Positions 9,340 to 17,872 of a DNA stretch of 64,000 nucleotides are shown here, in pieces; position 1 is the stretch's first letter, and each line of letters begins with the position of its first letter. This DNA is from JABDGR01 sp964561455 (GTDB lineage: Bacteria > Verrucomicrobiota > Verrucomicrobiia > Opitutales > JABDGR01). The stretch covers positions 1 through 64,000 of the forward strand of contig CAZLPS010000009.1 in the NCBI GenBank assembly GCA_964561455.1, read 5' to 3'. The position numbers and the translations under genes were made by a program. Under the pieces are notes generated by a model. It had not been told where the DNA came from. It made no database searches and was given only the letters and a program-made list of their open reading frames with translations.

Positions 9340-9537
9340 ATGAATAAAAAACGTTTTACTCTCGCCCGCCTTCGCGGGCTTCTGCTGCTCCCGCTGCTCG
9401 TCTCCCCCTTGCTGGGCTTGACGGGCTGCATTGTTGAACCTGGTGTCGAAGAACGCGGCCGCGGGCACGTTGAAATCGAACCACGGCACGTCGAAGTCGA
9501 GCCCGTCATCGTCGTCGAGCCCGACCGCCGCCGGTAG
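9340..9537 (+). CDS. Small predicted lipoprotein
   Basis: This 65-residue protein has a basic n-region (MNKKRFTLARLR), a Leu-rich hydrophobic core and a lipobox LTGC (Cys at about 30). A short charged tail alternates Glu, Val, His and Arg, for example HVEIEPRHVEVEPVIVVEP. The in-frame Met at 9232 would place 36 extra residues before the signal peptide, so 9340 is preferred. The family is unknown; it probably sits in a membrane of the envelope. Confidence 0.6.
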   Translation: MNKKRFTLARLRGLLLLPLLVSPLLGLTGCIVEPGVEERGRGHVEIEPRHVEVEPVIVVEPDRRR

Positions 9538-9580
9538 CGATATTGCCCAGAGAGCGCGGGGCCTCTGGACCCATCTGGCC

Positions 9581-10210
9581 TTAATTGCCATTCACCGGCT
9601 TCAGATACCATTTCCCATTGATCTTGATGAACGTCCACGGCTCGGTGGACTTCCGGCCAACACCGAAGTCGAGAATCAGGGTATACGTGGCTTCATCACC
9701 GGCATCGTTATAAGTCGGCGTCTGGCTGGCGAGCGCGTCGTATCCCTGCGCAAAAACTTCATCCATCTTTTGCAACACCCCCAGGATGCCCGGGTTGGCG
9801 GCCGTATTCGCCTGCACTTGGAGAATGCGCTGGGTTTGCTCATTGCCGTCTTTCGCCCATTGTTCGGGTGCAGTATAAGTTTGCCAGAATTGCAGGAGAT
9901 CATTGGCGCGGTACATTCGGGCAATGTCGGCAAAGGCGGTTATCAATTCGGCCTGCGGGTCGGCCGCGGAATCAGGGTGGGGTGCCGGCGCAACGGCGTC
10001 CGGACTGACGGCAACCGAAGGGGCTCCAGGTTTTGCAGCGGGCGGAGAAACCGGCGCGGCTAGGGCCGAAGTTTGCGGCGATTTGCGCGCGGTAGCCGCC
10101 GGTCCCATGGAGGTCACGGGCGGCGGCATTGCCGACTGATAAAACAACCAGAGGCCGATCGCCACAACGGCGGCGGTCAGCGCGGCCAAAAGGTTTTTCC
10201 GAAAATTCAT
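9581..10210 (-). CDS. Membrane-anchored periplasmic protein of unknown function
   Basis: This 209-residue protein has an N-terminal membrane anchor (about 7-24), an Ala/Pro linker (about 28-85) and a C-terminal alpha/beta domain. That domain begins ELITAFADIARMYRANDLLQ and ends TFIKINGKWYLK. The ending resembles the lumazine-binding/SnoaL-like pattern of small domains that measure or bind something, but I cannot name a family. A second copy, disabled, lies at 16727-17335 and shares TPVYNAAGDEAT and TFIKIDGKWY. The ATG at 10210 is preferred over the TTG one codon upstream. Confidence 0.6.
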   Translation of the reverse strand: MNFRKNLLAALTAAVVAIGLWLFYQSAMPPPVTSMGPAATARKSPQTSALAAPVSPPAAKPGAPSVAVSPDAVAPAPHPDSAADPQAELITAFADIARMYRANDLLQFWQTYTAPEQWAKDGNEQTQRILQVQANTAANPGILGVLQKMDEVFAQGYDALASQTPTYNDAGDEATYTLILDFGVGRKSTEPWTFIKINGKWYLKPVNGN

Positions 10211-10312
10211 CAACCGCTATGTTATTAAGACATTTCGATCCTCGCTGGCAATCCCACGCTTGACTCAACCCTGGGTTCGGCCTTTTCTAACTGCCCATTC
10301 CTGTTACTCCCG

Positions 10313-11848
10313 GTGAAGAATTATTTCCGCTTTGGACCGTGGATTGTGGCTGGCTTTATTTATGCCCTCCTGGTCGGATGGGCGCGGGCCGATTATGTCG
10401 TGATGGAGCAACACCGCCAGGCTCCGATGGTGAGTTCCGGCCCTGCGGTGATGATGGCCCCGACTGGCCAAAGCCCGGCCAAGCCGGTTTCAAACGCGGG
10501 GGCGAATTTTGTCGTCTTGACGCACGGAGCGCAGAAGCCGGCGGACCCCAATACAAACACCCTCCTCGTTTGCCTCCCGGGCCATGGCGATACCGCGGCC
10601 AATTTCGTCAAGGTGTGGATGACCCTCATGCGCACCCATCCCAACCTCATCGTCGCCGTCCCCGACATCAGCCTCGCAGCGTATGGCGTCGTCAATAACA
10701 CTGCGGATATCGTGGCGGCCATTGTCGCCACCACCGTGGCGCACGACCACGTCAACCCCCGGCACGTCATTCTTGCCGGTTACTCGCAGGGTGCAAATGA
10801 AGCCGCCATCATCGTGAGTCAGCGCCCCGATTTGTTTGCGGGCTACGCCGCCTTTTCGGGTGGGGGATTGCTCGACCTGCTTACGCCCGCCCTGTCCAGC
10901 TACCGGGAGAAAATGGCCTTGTATTATAATATGGGCTCAGCCGAGGGCCTGAGCGCTGCGGAAATGGCTTTCGAACAATCGGCCGCGCACTATTTCGGAT
11001 TTGCCCGCGCCCAAGCCGTTATTTCCCCGCGCGGCCACCAGATCATCATGAGTTATTTCGACCCCCAAACTCTGCACATGATGCAGTTCTTTGACCAGGC
11101 CCTCGCTGAATTTGACCGTGCCGGTGCCACCGTGCCGCCCAAGCCAGCCACTGTGGCTCAACCCACAACTGCCACCATACCCACGCTCGCCTTGCCGCCA
11201 AAAGTGGCGCTGGAACGACGGAGACTCGCGAATCCGCAGGGGGCAAACTATTTGTTCTTGTCGCCGGATCGCGCGGCCGTTTCCGCCTCGCACCCATCCA
11301 CCCTCCTCATTTGCCTCCATGGACCTGGCGACGCCGCAGACGATTTTGCCAAAAATTGGTATGCTCTCGTCGGCAGCCGCGACGACGTGGTGGTGGCTGT
11401 GGCCAATTATCCCGGCATTCCCCAAACGATTAAATCCATTATTGACGATGCCGTCTCCCGCGACGGCGTGAATCCCCGACACGTGATTTTAGTGGCGCAC
11501 GATCTCGGCGGCCCGGCGGCCGCGCGGGTGCTCGGCATGAATCCGGAATTGTTTGCCGGCTTCGCCGCTCTCGCCACCAACGTCGAACCGGTCCAGTTTA
11601 CCCCGGCATGGAAGAAAAACGCCCGGCGCTTGGCGGTTTACTTTGCTGTCGGGACCAACGATGAAATGTTCAAGGAGGTTTTCGCGGCCAACGTGAACCG
11701 CTTCAAGGACCTTGACTTTAGTCATGTTCTGGCCGAGTCCCCCGTCGCCGCCCACGCTGTCACGCAGGAGGAGATCAAACACCTGATGGTGTTTTTTGAC
11801 AAGGAACTGGCCGCCCAGGATAAATCCGCCGCTGCTGCCGCACGCTAG
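10313..11848 (+). CDS. Exported tandem alpha/beta-hydrolase (esterase-like), two domains
   Basis: This 511-residue protein starts with GTG and has a signal peptide (about 1-27). Two homologous alpha/beta-hydrolase domains follow (about 60-255 and 290-505), aligned by TLLVCLPGHGD / TLLICLHGPGD and by VNPRHVIL in each. Domain 1 has the nucleophile elbow GYSQG, as in feruloyl-esterase or PHB-depolymerase-like enzymes, and a late His in ISPRGHQII. In domain 2 the elbow is AHDLG, so the usual Ser is Asp. The first domain is probably an active esterase. The second may be inactive or use different chemistry. The substrate is unknown. Confidence 0.7.
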   Translation: MKNYFRFGPWIVAGFIYALLVGWARADYVVMEQHRQAPMVSSGPAVMMAPTGQSPAKPVSNAGANFVVLTHGAQKPADPNTNTLLVCLPGHGDTAANFVKVWMTLMRTHPNLIVAVPDISLAAYGVVNNTADIVAAIVATTVAHDHVNPRHVILAGYSQGANEAAIIVSQRPDLFAGYAAFSGGGLLDLLTPALSSYREKMALYYNMGSAEGLSAAEMAFEQSAAHYFGFARAQAVISPRGHQIIMSYFDPQTLHMMQFFDQALAEFDRAGATVPPKPATVAQPTTATIPTLALPPKVALERRRLANPQGANYLFLSPDRAAVSASHPSTLLICLHGPGDAADDFAKNWYALVGSRDDVVVAVANYPGIPQTIKSIIDDAVSRDGVNPRHVILVAHDLGGPAAARVLGMNPELFAGFAALATNVEPVQFTPAWKKNARRLAVYFAVGTNDEMFKEVFAANVNRFKDLDFSHVLAESPVAAHAVTQEEIKHLMVFFDKELAAQDKSAAAAAR

Positions 11849-11861
11849 GCGCGGGTGGAGT

Positions 11862-11907
11862 TAACACCCCATCGCCGATGGGCCTGGCCTTGGGCTATGC
11901 TTGGGCC
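11862..11907 (+). promoter_or_regulatory. Conserved 5' module before the second DUF2934 gene
   Basis: TAACACCCC (11862-11870) and TATGCT (11896-11901) have the same 34-base spacing as at 4430-4469, and TATGCT ends 6 bases before the ATG at 11908. The rest of the intervening sequence differs between the two loci. This suggests a shared promoter or other 5' signal, with a very short or absent leader. Confidence 0.35.
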
Positions 11908-12165
11908 ATGAGCAACCAACACTTCTATCAGGATCAGAACCAGAAACCTTCGGGTGCCGCGCGGCCTGCCGCTGGCGGAGAACTGAATCAAAACAAAATT
12001 GACCTGCACCCGGCGCCCTATGACGTGGCCGCAAGGGCCTACGCCCATTATCTCAAGGGTGGCTCCCGCCACGGCTTCGATCTCGAACATTGGCTGAATG
12101 CCGAGGCCGAATTGCTCGCCGAACGTAATCTCACCCGCACGCACGGCTACCCGGGGAAGAAGTAG
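11908..12165 (+). CDS. DUF2934 family small protein, second copy
   Basis: This 85-residue protein begins MSNQHFYQDQNQKPSGAARP and contains the DUF2934 core (VAARAYAHYLKGGSR, DLEHWLNAEAELLAE). It is a close paralogue of the protein at 4475, with the same start context. Unlike that copy it is not followed by a DUF5069 gene. Its stop lies 97 bases before the sulfatase-modifying-like gene. The role is unknown. Confidence 0.75.
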   Translation: MSNQHFYQDQNQKPSGAARPAAGGELNQNKIDLHPAPYDVAARAYAHYLKGGSRHGFDLEHWLNAEAELLAERNLTRTHGYPGKK

Positions 12166-12262
12166 GCCGGACGGGTCCCGGGACTGTTCCGCCATTACCG
12201 GCTTATGGTTGCTCGACTCCGCCGCCGTGGCAGTTTATCTTGAAGCGCTTCGCGCGCTTTTT

Positions 12263-13249
12263 ATGCCAAACCTTCGCAGGCATTTTTCCCCTCGAATTCA
12301 CCCGCAGGTTGGCGTCGCGTTAGTTTTGGGTGTCGTCCTTGCTGGAGATTTTTGCCGGGCGCAGACGGTTGCTCCGGTCGCGGGCAGGACCGCCGCACCC
12401 ATTGCCGTTTCGGGTGCCGCGCCCAAGCCAATTCCCGCTCCGCCGTTGACCGACGCGCAGCAGGCGGTACTGCACGAGCCCTTCGTAACTTTTGTTTCAT
12501 CCCTCGCCGCCAATTCCGGCATCAAATTGGTGCCCATCCCCGCCGGCACTTTCGCCATGGGCAGCCCGCTGGATGAGAAGGACCGCAATCAAGTCGAAGG
12601 TCCCCTAACCAAAGTGACCCTCACCCGGAATTTCTTCCTCAGCGCCACCGAAGTCACCCAGGGCCAATACGAGGCAGTGATGGGCCGGAATCCCAGCAGT
12701 TTCCAAGCCGTCGGCAAAGATGCCCCGGTCGAAAACGTCTCTTGGGATGATGCCATGGCATTTTGCGAAAAACTTGCGACGCAGGAAAAAACGGCCGGTC
12801 GCCTCCCGGACGGTTACACCTTCACGCTGCCAACGGAAGCGCAATGGGAATTTGCCTGCCGCGCGGGCTCCACCGGGCCCTTCGCGGGCGACCTCGACGC
12901 CATGGCTTGGTATCTCAAGAACAGCGGCGCCACCACCCATCCGGTGGCCCGCCTGCAGGCGAATGCCTGGGGGCTTTACGACATGGAGGGCAATGTCATG
13001 GAATGGTGTTACGACTGGTATGATACGAAATATCCCGGCGGGGCCGTGTCGGACCCCAAGGGCCCGGCCACCGGCTTTTACCGCGTTTGCCGCGGCGGTC
13101 GGTGGAATGACGCCGCGGCGTTTTGCCGCTCCGCCGCCCGGAGCGGCGCCTCCCAGGGCCGCGTCGATCACGTTATCGGATTTCGCCTGGCCCTGAGTTG
13201 TGTGACTTCTGCCAGAAAAGCCCCGGTAGCCGCCTCGGGTGAGCGCTAA
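12263..13249 (+). CDS. Exported formylglycine-generating-enzyme-like (FGE-sulfatase/SUMF1) protein
   Basis: From ATG 12263 the protein has 328 residues: a signal peptide ending near DFCRAQ, then an FGE-sulfatase domain. Family landmarks are VPIPAGTFAMGS, the TEVTQGQYEAVMG block, PVENVSWDDAMAFCEKL, LPTEAQWEFACRAG, WGLYDMEGNVMEWCYDWY, RGGRWND and IGFRLA. True FGE enzymes convert sulfatase Cys to formylglycine with copper. Most bacterial members of this family are of other or unknown function, and no sulfatase is nearby. An upstream frame to 12098 overlaps the previous gene and is less likely. Confidence 0.75.
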   Translation: MPNLRRHFSPRIHPQVGVALVLGVVLAGDFCRAQTVAPVAGRTAAPIAVSGAAPKPIPAPPLTDAQQAVLHEPFVTFVSSLAANSGIKLVPIPAGTFAMGSPLDEKDRNQVEGPLTKVTLTRNFFLSATEVTQGQYEAVMGRNPSSFQAVGKDAPVENVSWDDAMAFCEKLATQEKTAGRLPDGYTFTLPTEAQWEFACRAGSTGPFAGDLDAMAWYLKNSGATTHPVARLQANAWGLYDMEGNVMEWCYDWYDTKYPGGAVSDPKGPATGFYRVCRGGRWNDAAAFCRSAARSGASQGRVDHVIGFRLALSCVTSARKAPVAASGER

Positions 13250-13425
13250 GCCGCCGCCAGCCAGGGTGATTCCGGGCTTTCTCCGCACCGCCGGAACCGG
13301 AATGTTGTAAAAATTTTGCAACTTGCCGGGGTTGGCATGGTTGAATCAGGCAAACACTAAAAGGAGAAGATCGTCTTCAATCTCCGGTCTTCTTCCCATT
13401 TCTCGCCATCCCTATCTCCCTCCCT

Positions 13426-14961
13426 ATGAAAGTACAGTCATTTAAGTCCCTCATGTTCATTGGCGTATGCGTTTGGGGCACCACCGGTGCCGTGGCGTTT
13501 TGGGCAGGTAAATCCATGGGCAGCCACGCCGCGTCCACCGCCGCCAAAAGCAAGGTCGCCACCGGCAAAGGCATGTTGAACTTCGTCTCCGGCAGCGCCT
13601 CGACCAAGGATCCAGGCGCCCCGGTGGACTCCGATTTGCTCGCCATGAAGGGCCGCTTGGACCCCGCTGATGTCGCCCGCTGGGCCGCCAGCCTTAGCCC
13701 CGGTCAATACGCCGACGAAATGGCCAAACTCCAGGGTCAGCCCGCTGGCTCCAAGCGCGACGCAATGCTTACCGCCCTCTACGGTGTATGGGCCAAGACC
13801 AATCCCCAGGAATTTCTTCAGAACAGCAGCAAGATGACAAATCCAACCGCCCGGGCCGCCGCCACCACCGAAGCCCTCGCTTCGTGGGGTCAGAAGGATG
13901 CGTTGAGCGCCCTCAGCTGGCTCAAGTCAAACCCCGGCATCACCGCCGCGCAGGATGATCAGGAGCGCTTGTCCATCCTCAAAGGATTCGCCGCAGGCAA
14001 CCCCACCGACGCCTTTGCTTATGTGAATGCTCTGGCCGATACGGACCCCTTGAAATCTTCAGCAATTAATGCCCTCATTGCCGGTATGGCCCAAACCGGT
14101 GACTTCGACAAAATGCTGCCCATGTTGGACACTTTGCCGCCCACCATGCAGAACGCGGCCTACGCCCAATTCCTCGCCCAATGGGCCTCCGATTCCCCGT
14201 CCGATGCCGCAAAATGGATTTCCGGCCTTGATCCCGCCACTTACCAACGCCAGATGGGCCAATATTCCCAGACCCTCCTGGCCAGTTGGGCATCGAGCGA
14301 TCCCTTGGCCGCCGCACAATGGGCCGCCCAGCAGGATGCCTCCAATCTCGCGAACGGTGTCAATACCGGCCGTGGTGGCCGCGGCGGCCCCGGCGGCGCA
14401 GGTGGTCCCGGCGGCGGTGGTCGTGGGGGCAATCTTCTCGCCACCACCATCAGCGACTGGGTTTCCGCAGGTGGCGTGGATGACGCCGGCCAATATTTGA
14501 ATAATCTGCCCGCCTCCCCATCCAAAGATTCGGCAACTGCCACCTTTGTCCGCAGCGTCATGACCGATGACCCCAACTCTGCCATGACTTGGGCCAAAAC
14601 TATTACTGACCCCAATCAGCAGATTGCCTCCATGGACACCGTGGCCCGCACTTGGAACGCCCAAGACCCCAATGGATTCAGCCAGTATCTTTCAACTTTG
14701 GATCCCGCCATAGCTTCCCAATTGCAAACCGCCGCCCAACAAGCCGGTGGCCGTGGTTTTGGTCTCGCCGGCGCAGGCGGCCCGGGCGGCCCAGGCGGCC
14801 CAGGCGGTGGCCTCGTTGGCGGCGGTGCTACTGGTGGCGGTCGCGCGGCTCGGGCGCAAGCCACGGGTGCCGGCTCGGTCATTACTTCCACGGGCGCTGG
14901 TCGACGCGGTGGTGGTACCGGCGGTCGCCGTGGCGGCGGTGGTGGTGGTGGCGGCGGTTAA
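13426..14961 (+). CDS. Membrane-anchored Trp/Asp-Pro helical-repeat protein with Gly/Arg-rich tail
   Basis: This 511-residue protein has an N-terminal hydrophobic helix (about 10-27) that anchors or exports it. The body (about 65-300 and 330-420) is built from degenerate 30-40-residue units whose core reads W-x3-(D/N/S)P-x2-A-x2-W, for example QWASDSPSDAAKWISGL and SWASSDPLAAAQWAAQ. This suggests an alpha-solenoid. A Gly-rich insert interrupts the repeats near 305-330. The C-terminus (about 440-511) is Gly/Arg-rich with RRGGG units. The next gene is a paralogue, and two more lie at 57231-61028. No enzymatic motif is seen. The repeat may support protein-protein contact at the membrane. Confidence 0.65.
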   Translation: MKVQSFKSLMFIGVCVWGTTGAVAFWAGKSMGSHAASTAAKSKVATGKGMLNFVSGSASTKDPGAPVDSDLLAMKGRLDPADVARWAASLSPGQYADEMAKLQGQPAGSKRDAMLTALYGVWAKTNPQEFLQNSSKMTNPTARAAATTEALASWGQKDALSALSWLKSNPGITAAQDDQERLSILKGFAAGNPTDAFAYVNALADTDPLKSSAINALIAGMAQTGDFDKMLPMLDTLPPTMQNAAYAQFLAQWASDSPSDAAKWISGLDPATYQRQMGQYSQTLLASWASSDPLAAAQWAAQQDASNLANGVNTGRGGRGGPGGAGGPGGGGRGGNLLATTISDWVSAGGVDDAGQYLNNLPASPSKDSATATFVRSVMTDDPNSAMTWAKTITDPNQQIASMDTVARTWNAQDPNGFSQYLSTLDPAIASQLQTAAQQAGGRGFGLAGAGGPGGPGGPGGGLVGGGATGGGRAARAQATGAGSVITSTGAGRRGGGTGGRRGGGGGGGGG

Positions 14962-15094
14962 TCCTCCCAGCGCTTTTCGCGCCTCAGTTCTTCTCATGCC
15001 TTCCGAGAAACTTGGATGGCATTTGTTTTGGTGCCCGCTTGACCGTCAAATGGAACTTGCGAACGATTTACCGGTTTATTACTATCGAGCATCC

Positions 15095-16684
15095 ATGAAA
15101 TTTCCTTCGCTTAAGACTTTGCTGTTTATTGGCCTGTATGCGGCGGTCGGCGCAGCCGGTTATTGGTTGGGTAATTCCCGCGCCGCGTCGTCGGCCCCAA
15201 CTCCGGCCAAATCCCGCGCCCCTGCTGGCGCCGCCGCCAACACTCATGGCCGCCTCCCCGGCACCGTCACCCTTGATCGCGGTGACGTGGACAAATTTTT
15301 GCAGGCCAAAGGCAAGCCCGATGCTGCCGCCCTTGCCGAGTGGGCCAAAAACTTGTCCCCGGATGAATGCGCCGCCTATCTCGCCTCCATCCAAAAAATG
15401 CCCCCGGGCCAGCAGCGCGACGCCGTATTAAACGCTATCATCGGCTCTTGGGCCGCCCAGGACCCCAAAGGCTTCCTCGCCGACGCCAAGGACATCTCCG
15501 GCCCCCGCATGAAGGAACAGGGCACCGACGCCGCCCTCAAGGCCTGGGCCGCCCAAAATCCCACCGACGCTTTGCAATGGATTAAGGATAATCCCGGCTC
15601 CGCCCCGACCGCCGCCGTGCAAGCGCGCTATCTCGCCGCCTTCGCCGGCTACGCCACCACCGATCCCCAGGGCGCCTTCGCCGCCGCCAATGCCCTGTCG
15701 GGCACCACTCTCATGGATCAACGACTCAAAAATCAAGCCATTCAGGCCGTCATGTCCGGCTTTGCCGACCAGGGTAAATTTACCGACGCCACCGCCCTCA
15801 TCGCCCAAATGCCCGATGGCGCCCAAAAAAATCAAGCGCTCGCCAGCATCGCCAGCAGTTGGGGCTCTGCCAATCCCGCTGACGCCACCGCCTGGGTCGC
15901 TTCCATGACCGACCCCCAGCAGCGCTCCTCCCTCGGCGGCCAAATCGCCGCCCAATGGGCCGCCACCGACCCCGCCGCCGCCGCCAATTGGGCCGCTCAG
16001 ATGGACTCCCAAGCCGCCGCTGATGCCCAGAATAATGGCGCCGCCACACCCAGCAGCTATATGCTCGCTGACGCCATGCGCACCTGGGCCAGTTATGACC
16101 TCGACGCCACCGGCGACTTCCTCAACCAATTGCCCGCCTCGCCCGACAAAGACGGCGCCGTCGCCACCTTCGCCCTCACCGCCGCCCAGGACGATCCCGC
16201 CAGCGCCATGAACTGGGTTAACACCATTGGCGACCCCGGCATGCAGCAGCGCCTCGCGATGGTCACCGCCCTCCAATGGCAGCAATCCGACCCGGCCGGC
16301 TACAGCACCTTCATCAGCAACACCACGCTCCTCAGCGATCAGCAAAAGCAAATGCTCGCCACTCTTCAGCCCATGATCGCGAATGCCCAAGCCGGCGGCC
16401 GCGGCGGGTTTGGTGGCGGCTTTGGCGGTGGCGGAGGTAACGGCGGCGGCGCGAACCCCGGCGGCATCCCCGCCCGCATGCAAGACATGGTCATTAACGG
16501 TGGCGGCGCCGCTGGCGCATTTCTTTCCGGTGGCGGCTTCGGTGGACTCCTCGCCCCCGCTCCCGCCGCGGCCTCTGGCTCAGCCATGGCCCCCGCCAAC
16601 ACCGGCCGCGCCGCCGCGCCCAACATCATCACCAGCCTCCGCCAGGGCCGCCGCAACGGCGGCACCGGCGCCAACGGCGGCTAA
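15095..16684 (+). CDS. Membrane-anchored Trp/Asp-Pro helical-repeat protein, paralogue of the preceding gene
   Basis: From ATG 15095 the protein has 529 residues. It starts MKFPSLKTLLFIGLYAAVGA, closely matching the MKVQSFKSLMFIGV start of its neighbour, which fixes the start. The repeat units include IGSWAAQDPKGF, KAWAAQNPTDALQWIKDNPG, SSWGSANPADATAWVASM and AQWAATDPAAAANWAAQM. The C-terminal part is Gly-rich and ends GRRNGGTGANGG, echoing the neighbour's tail. It is 133 bases downstream of its paralogue and probably co-transcribed. The function is unknown. Confidence 0.65.
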   Translation: MKFPSLKTLLFIGLYAAVGAAGYWLGNSRAASSAPTPAKSRAPAGAAANTHGRLPGTVTLDRGDVDKFLQAKGKPDAAALAEWAKNLSPDECAAYLASIQKMPPGQQRDAVLNAIIGSWAAQDPKGFLADAKDISGPRMKEQGTDAALKAWAAQNPTDALQWIKDNPGSAPTAAVQARYLAAFAGYATTDPQGAFAAANALSGTTLMDQRLKNQAIQAVMSGFADQGKFTDATALIAQMPDGAQKNQALASIASSWGSANPADATAWVASMTDPQQRSSLGGQIAAQWAATDPAAAANWAAQMDSQAAADAQNNGAATPSSYMLADAMRTWASYDLDATGDFLNQLPASPDKDGAVATFALTAAQDDPASAMNWVNTIGDPGMQQRLAMVTALQWQQSDPAGYSTFISNTTLLSDQQKQMLATLQPMIANAQAGGRGGFGGGFGGGGGNGGGANPGGIPARMQDMVINGGGAAGAFLSGGGFGGLLAPAPAAASGSAMAPANTGRAAAPNIITSLRQGRRNGGTGANGG

Positions 16685-16726
16685 GAACTTTTTCCGGCAG
16701 GGCATTTATGCAAAACCTGCTTTGCG

Positions 16727-17335
16727 CTATTTAAAATACCACTTGCCGTCGATCTTGATGAATGTCCTTGGCCGGGTTACTGATTCTGGCGGGAGGGGTT
16801 GGACGCCTGGGCCAACATCGTTGTCGCCGGGATACACTATGGTAAATTGGAAAGTGGCTTCGTCCCCGGCGGCGTTGTAAACCGGTGTTTGGTTTTCGAG
16901 GTCCTCCCAAGCGCGTACTTGTGCCTCGGCCATTTCGCTATGTACGCCATCTCGGGCTCAAATCTCTTGCACTTGTTGATAACTTCTTAACATTTCTGGA
17001 TCTATTTTCTGGGGTTGTGTGTAAGTTCTATAGAAGTCCGCCAACGCACCAATTCGATAACAATTTGCAATATCAACGATCGTGGTTTTCAAATCGGATT
17101 GCGGGTCAACTTTGACGGTCGGATCGGCGGCCGCGGCCGGCTGTACGGTACTATGCGGCACAGGCGCAGGCCCAACCTTCGGCAACTCTATTTGCTTAGG
17201 CGCTACATTTCCCGTTGGCCGCTTAACCGTGGCTAAATCTGAGGTCGGAACCGCCTCACTCCGCTCCAACCACCAAATCACCCGACACACCACAGCCACC
17301 CCAACGAAAACCTTAATGAAGTCCTTACGCCTTAT
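16727..17335 (-). pseudogene. Decayed paralogue of the 9.6 kb membrane-anchored protein (lost start, in-frame TGA)
   Basis: On the minus strand a single frame runs from codon ATA at 17335-17333 (RRKDFIKVFVG..., a membrane-anchor start) to the TAA-side end at 16727. It is interrupted once by TGA at 16960-16958, after SYQQVQEI, and resumes in the same frame with ARDGVHSEMAEAQV. The second half has TPVYNAAGDEATF and TFIKIDGKWYFK, matching the intact protein at 9581-10210. The position expected to be ATG is ATA. Two independent lesions point to a pseudogene rather than readthrough. A GTG at 17299 could still start the first part. Confidence 0.7.
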
Positions 17336-17431
17336 ACCCCCGCTTCTACACCCCTTTCCCTTTGCGACGCAAGCCCACCCGCATCACCTGAATTCCCAAA
17401 TTCCACCCTCATGCCCCCATGCCCGTAAAGC

Positions 17432-17498
17432 CACCAACCACCAAGCACCAAGTCACCAAGCACTAAAACACCTCCCGATCCCAAATTCCAAATTTAAA
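17432..17498. repeat. Heptameric array, CACCAAG type
   Basis: Positions 17432-17467 hold five units of CACCAAG/CACCAAC type, one lengthened to 8 bases. Positions 17478-17498 hold three further 7-base units of ATTCCAA type. The array lies between the pseudogene and tRNA-Pro. The complementary CTTGGTG units recur at 61077-61105. Confidence 0.55.
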
Positions 17499-17566
17499 GG
17501 CCCCCATCTTCCATGCTCGACATCCCCCGGCACTTCCTGAATAGTCACCCCTTGGCCACACGGCCT

Positions 17567-17643
17567 CGGGGCGTAGCGAAGTCTGGTATCGCGCTTGGTT
17601 TGGGACCAAGAGGCCGCCGGTTCGAATCCGGCCGCCCCGACCA
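17567..17643 (+). tRNA. tRNA-Pro (anticodon TGG)
   Basis: The acceptor stem CGGGGCG (17567-17573) pairs with CGCCCCG (17633-17639), followed by discriminator A and an encoded CCA. The anticodon stem CTTGG/CCAAG encloses the loop TTTGGGA, with TGG at 17601-17603. The T arm is GCCGG-TTCGAAT-CCGGC. All arms are complete. Confidence 0.95.
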
Positions 17644-17872
17644 TTTCGGCAATCTGCCCGCATCGCGACCCATAGATTGTATCCGCGTCGCTTCCTTTCA
17701 AAGATTGCGTTTGCCGACGCCATTCCCGGCGTTTGTCTCGTGCATGAGCGGCAATACTCGAAACTGCACTGTGCTGCAACGGTTGCGGGGGCGCGGCCTT
17801 GGGCAAGGCCATGGCATGCGTTCTTTTGAATCTCCTGGAGTTTATCCGCCGCAGGCGCAGCCCATCCGGATC

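Noticed and set aside
15428..16483. Gly-rich 351-codon minus-strand frame
   Set aside because: It is the antisense of the Ala/Pro-rich helical-repeat gene; its Gly-rich composition mirrors that gene's codon use.
16934..16960. Frameshift in the 16.7-17.3 kb gene
   Set aside because: The two parts differ by a multiple of three bases and read through in one frame; the break is a TGA stop, not a frameshift.
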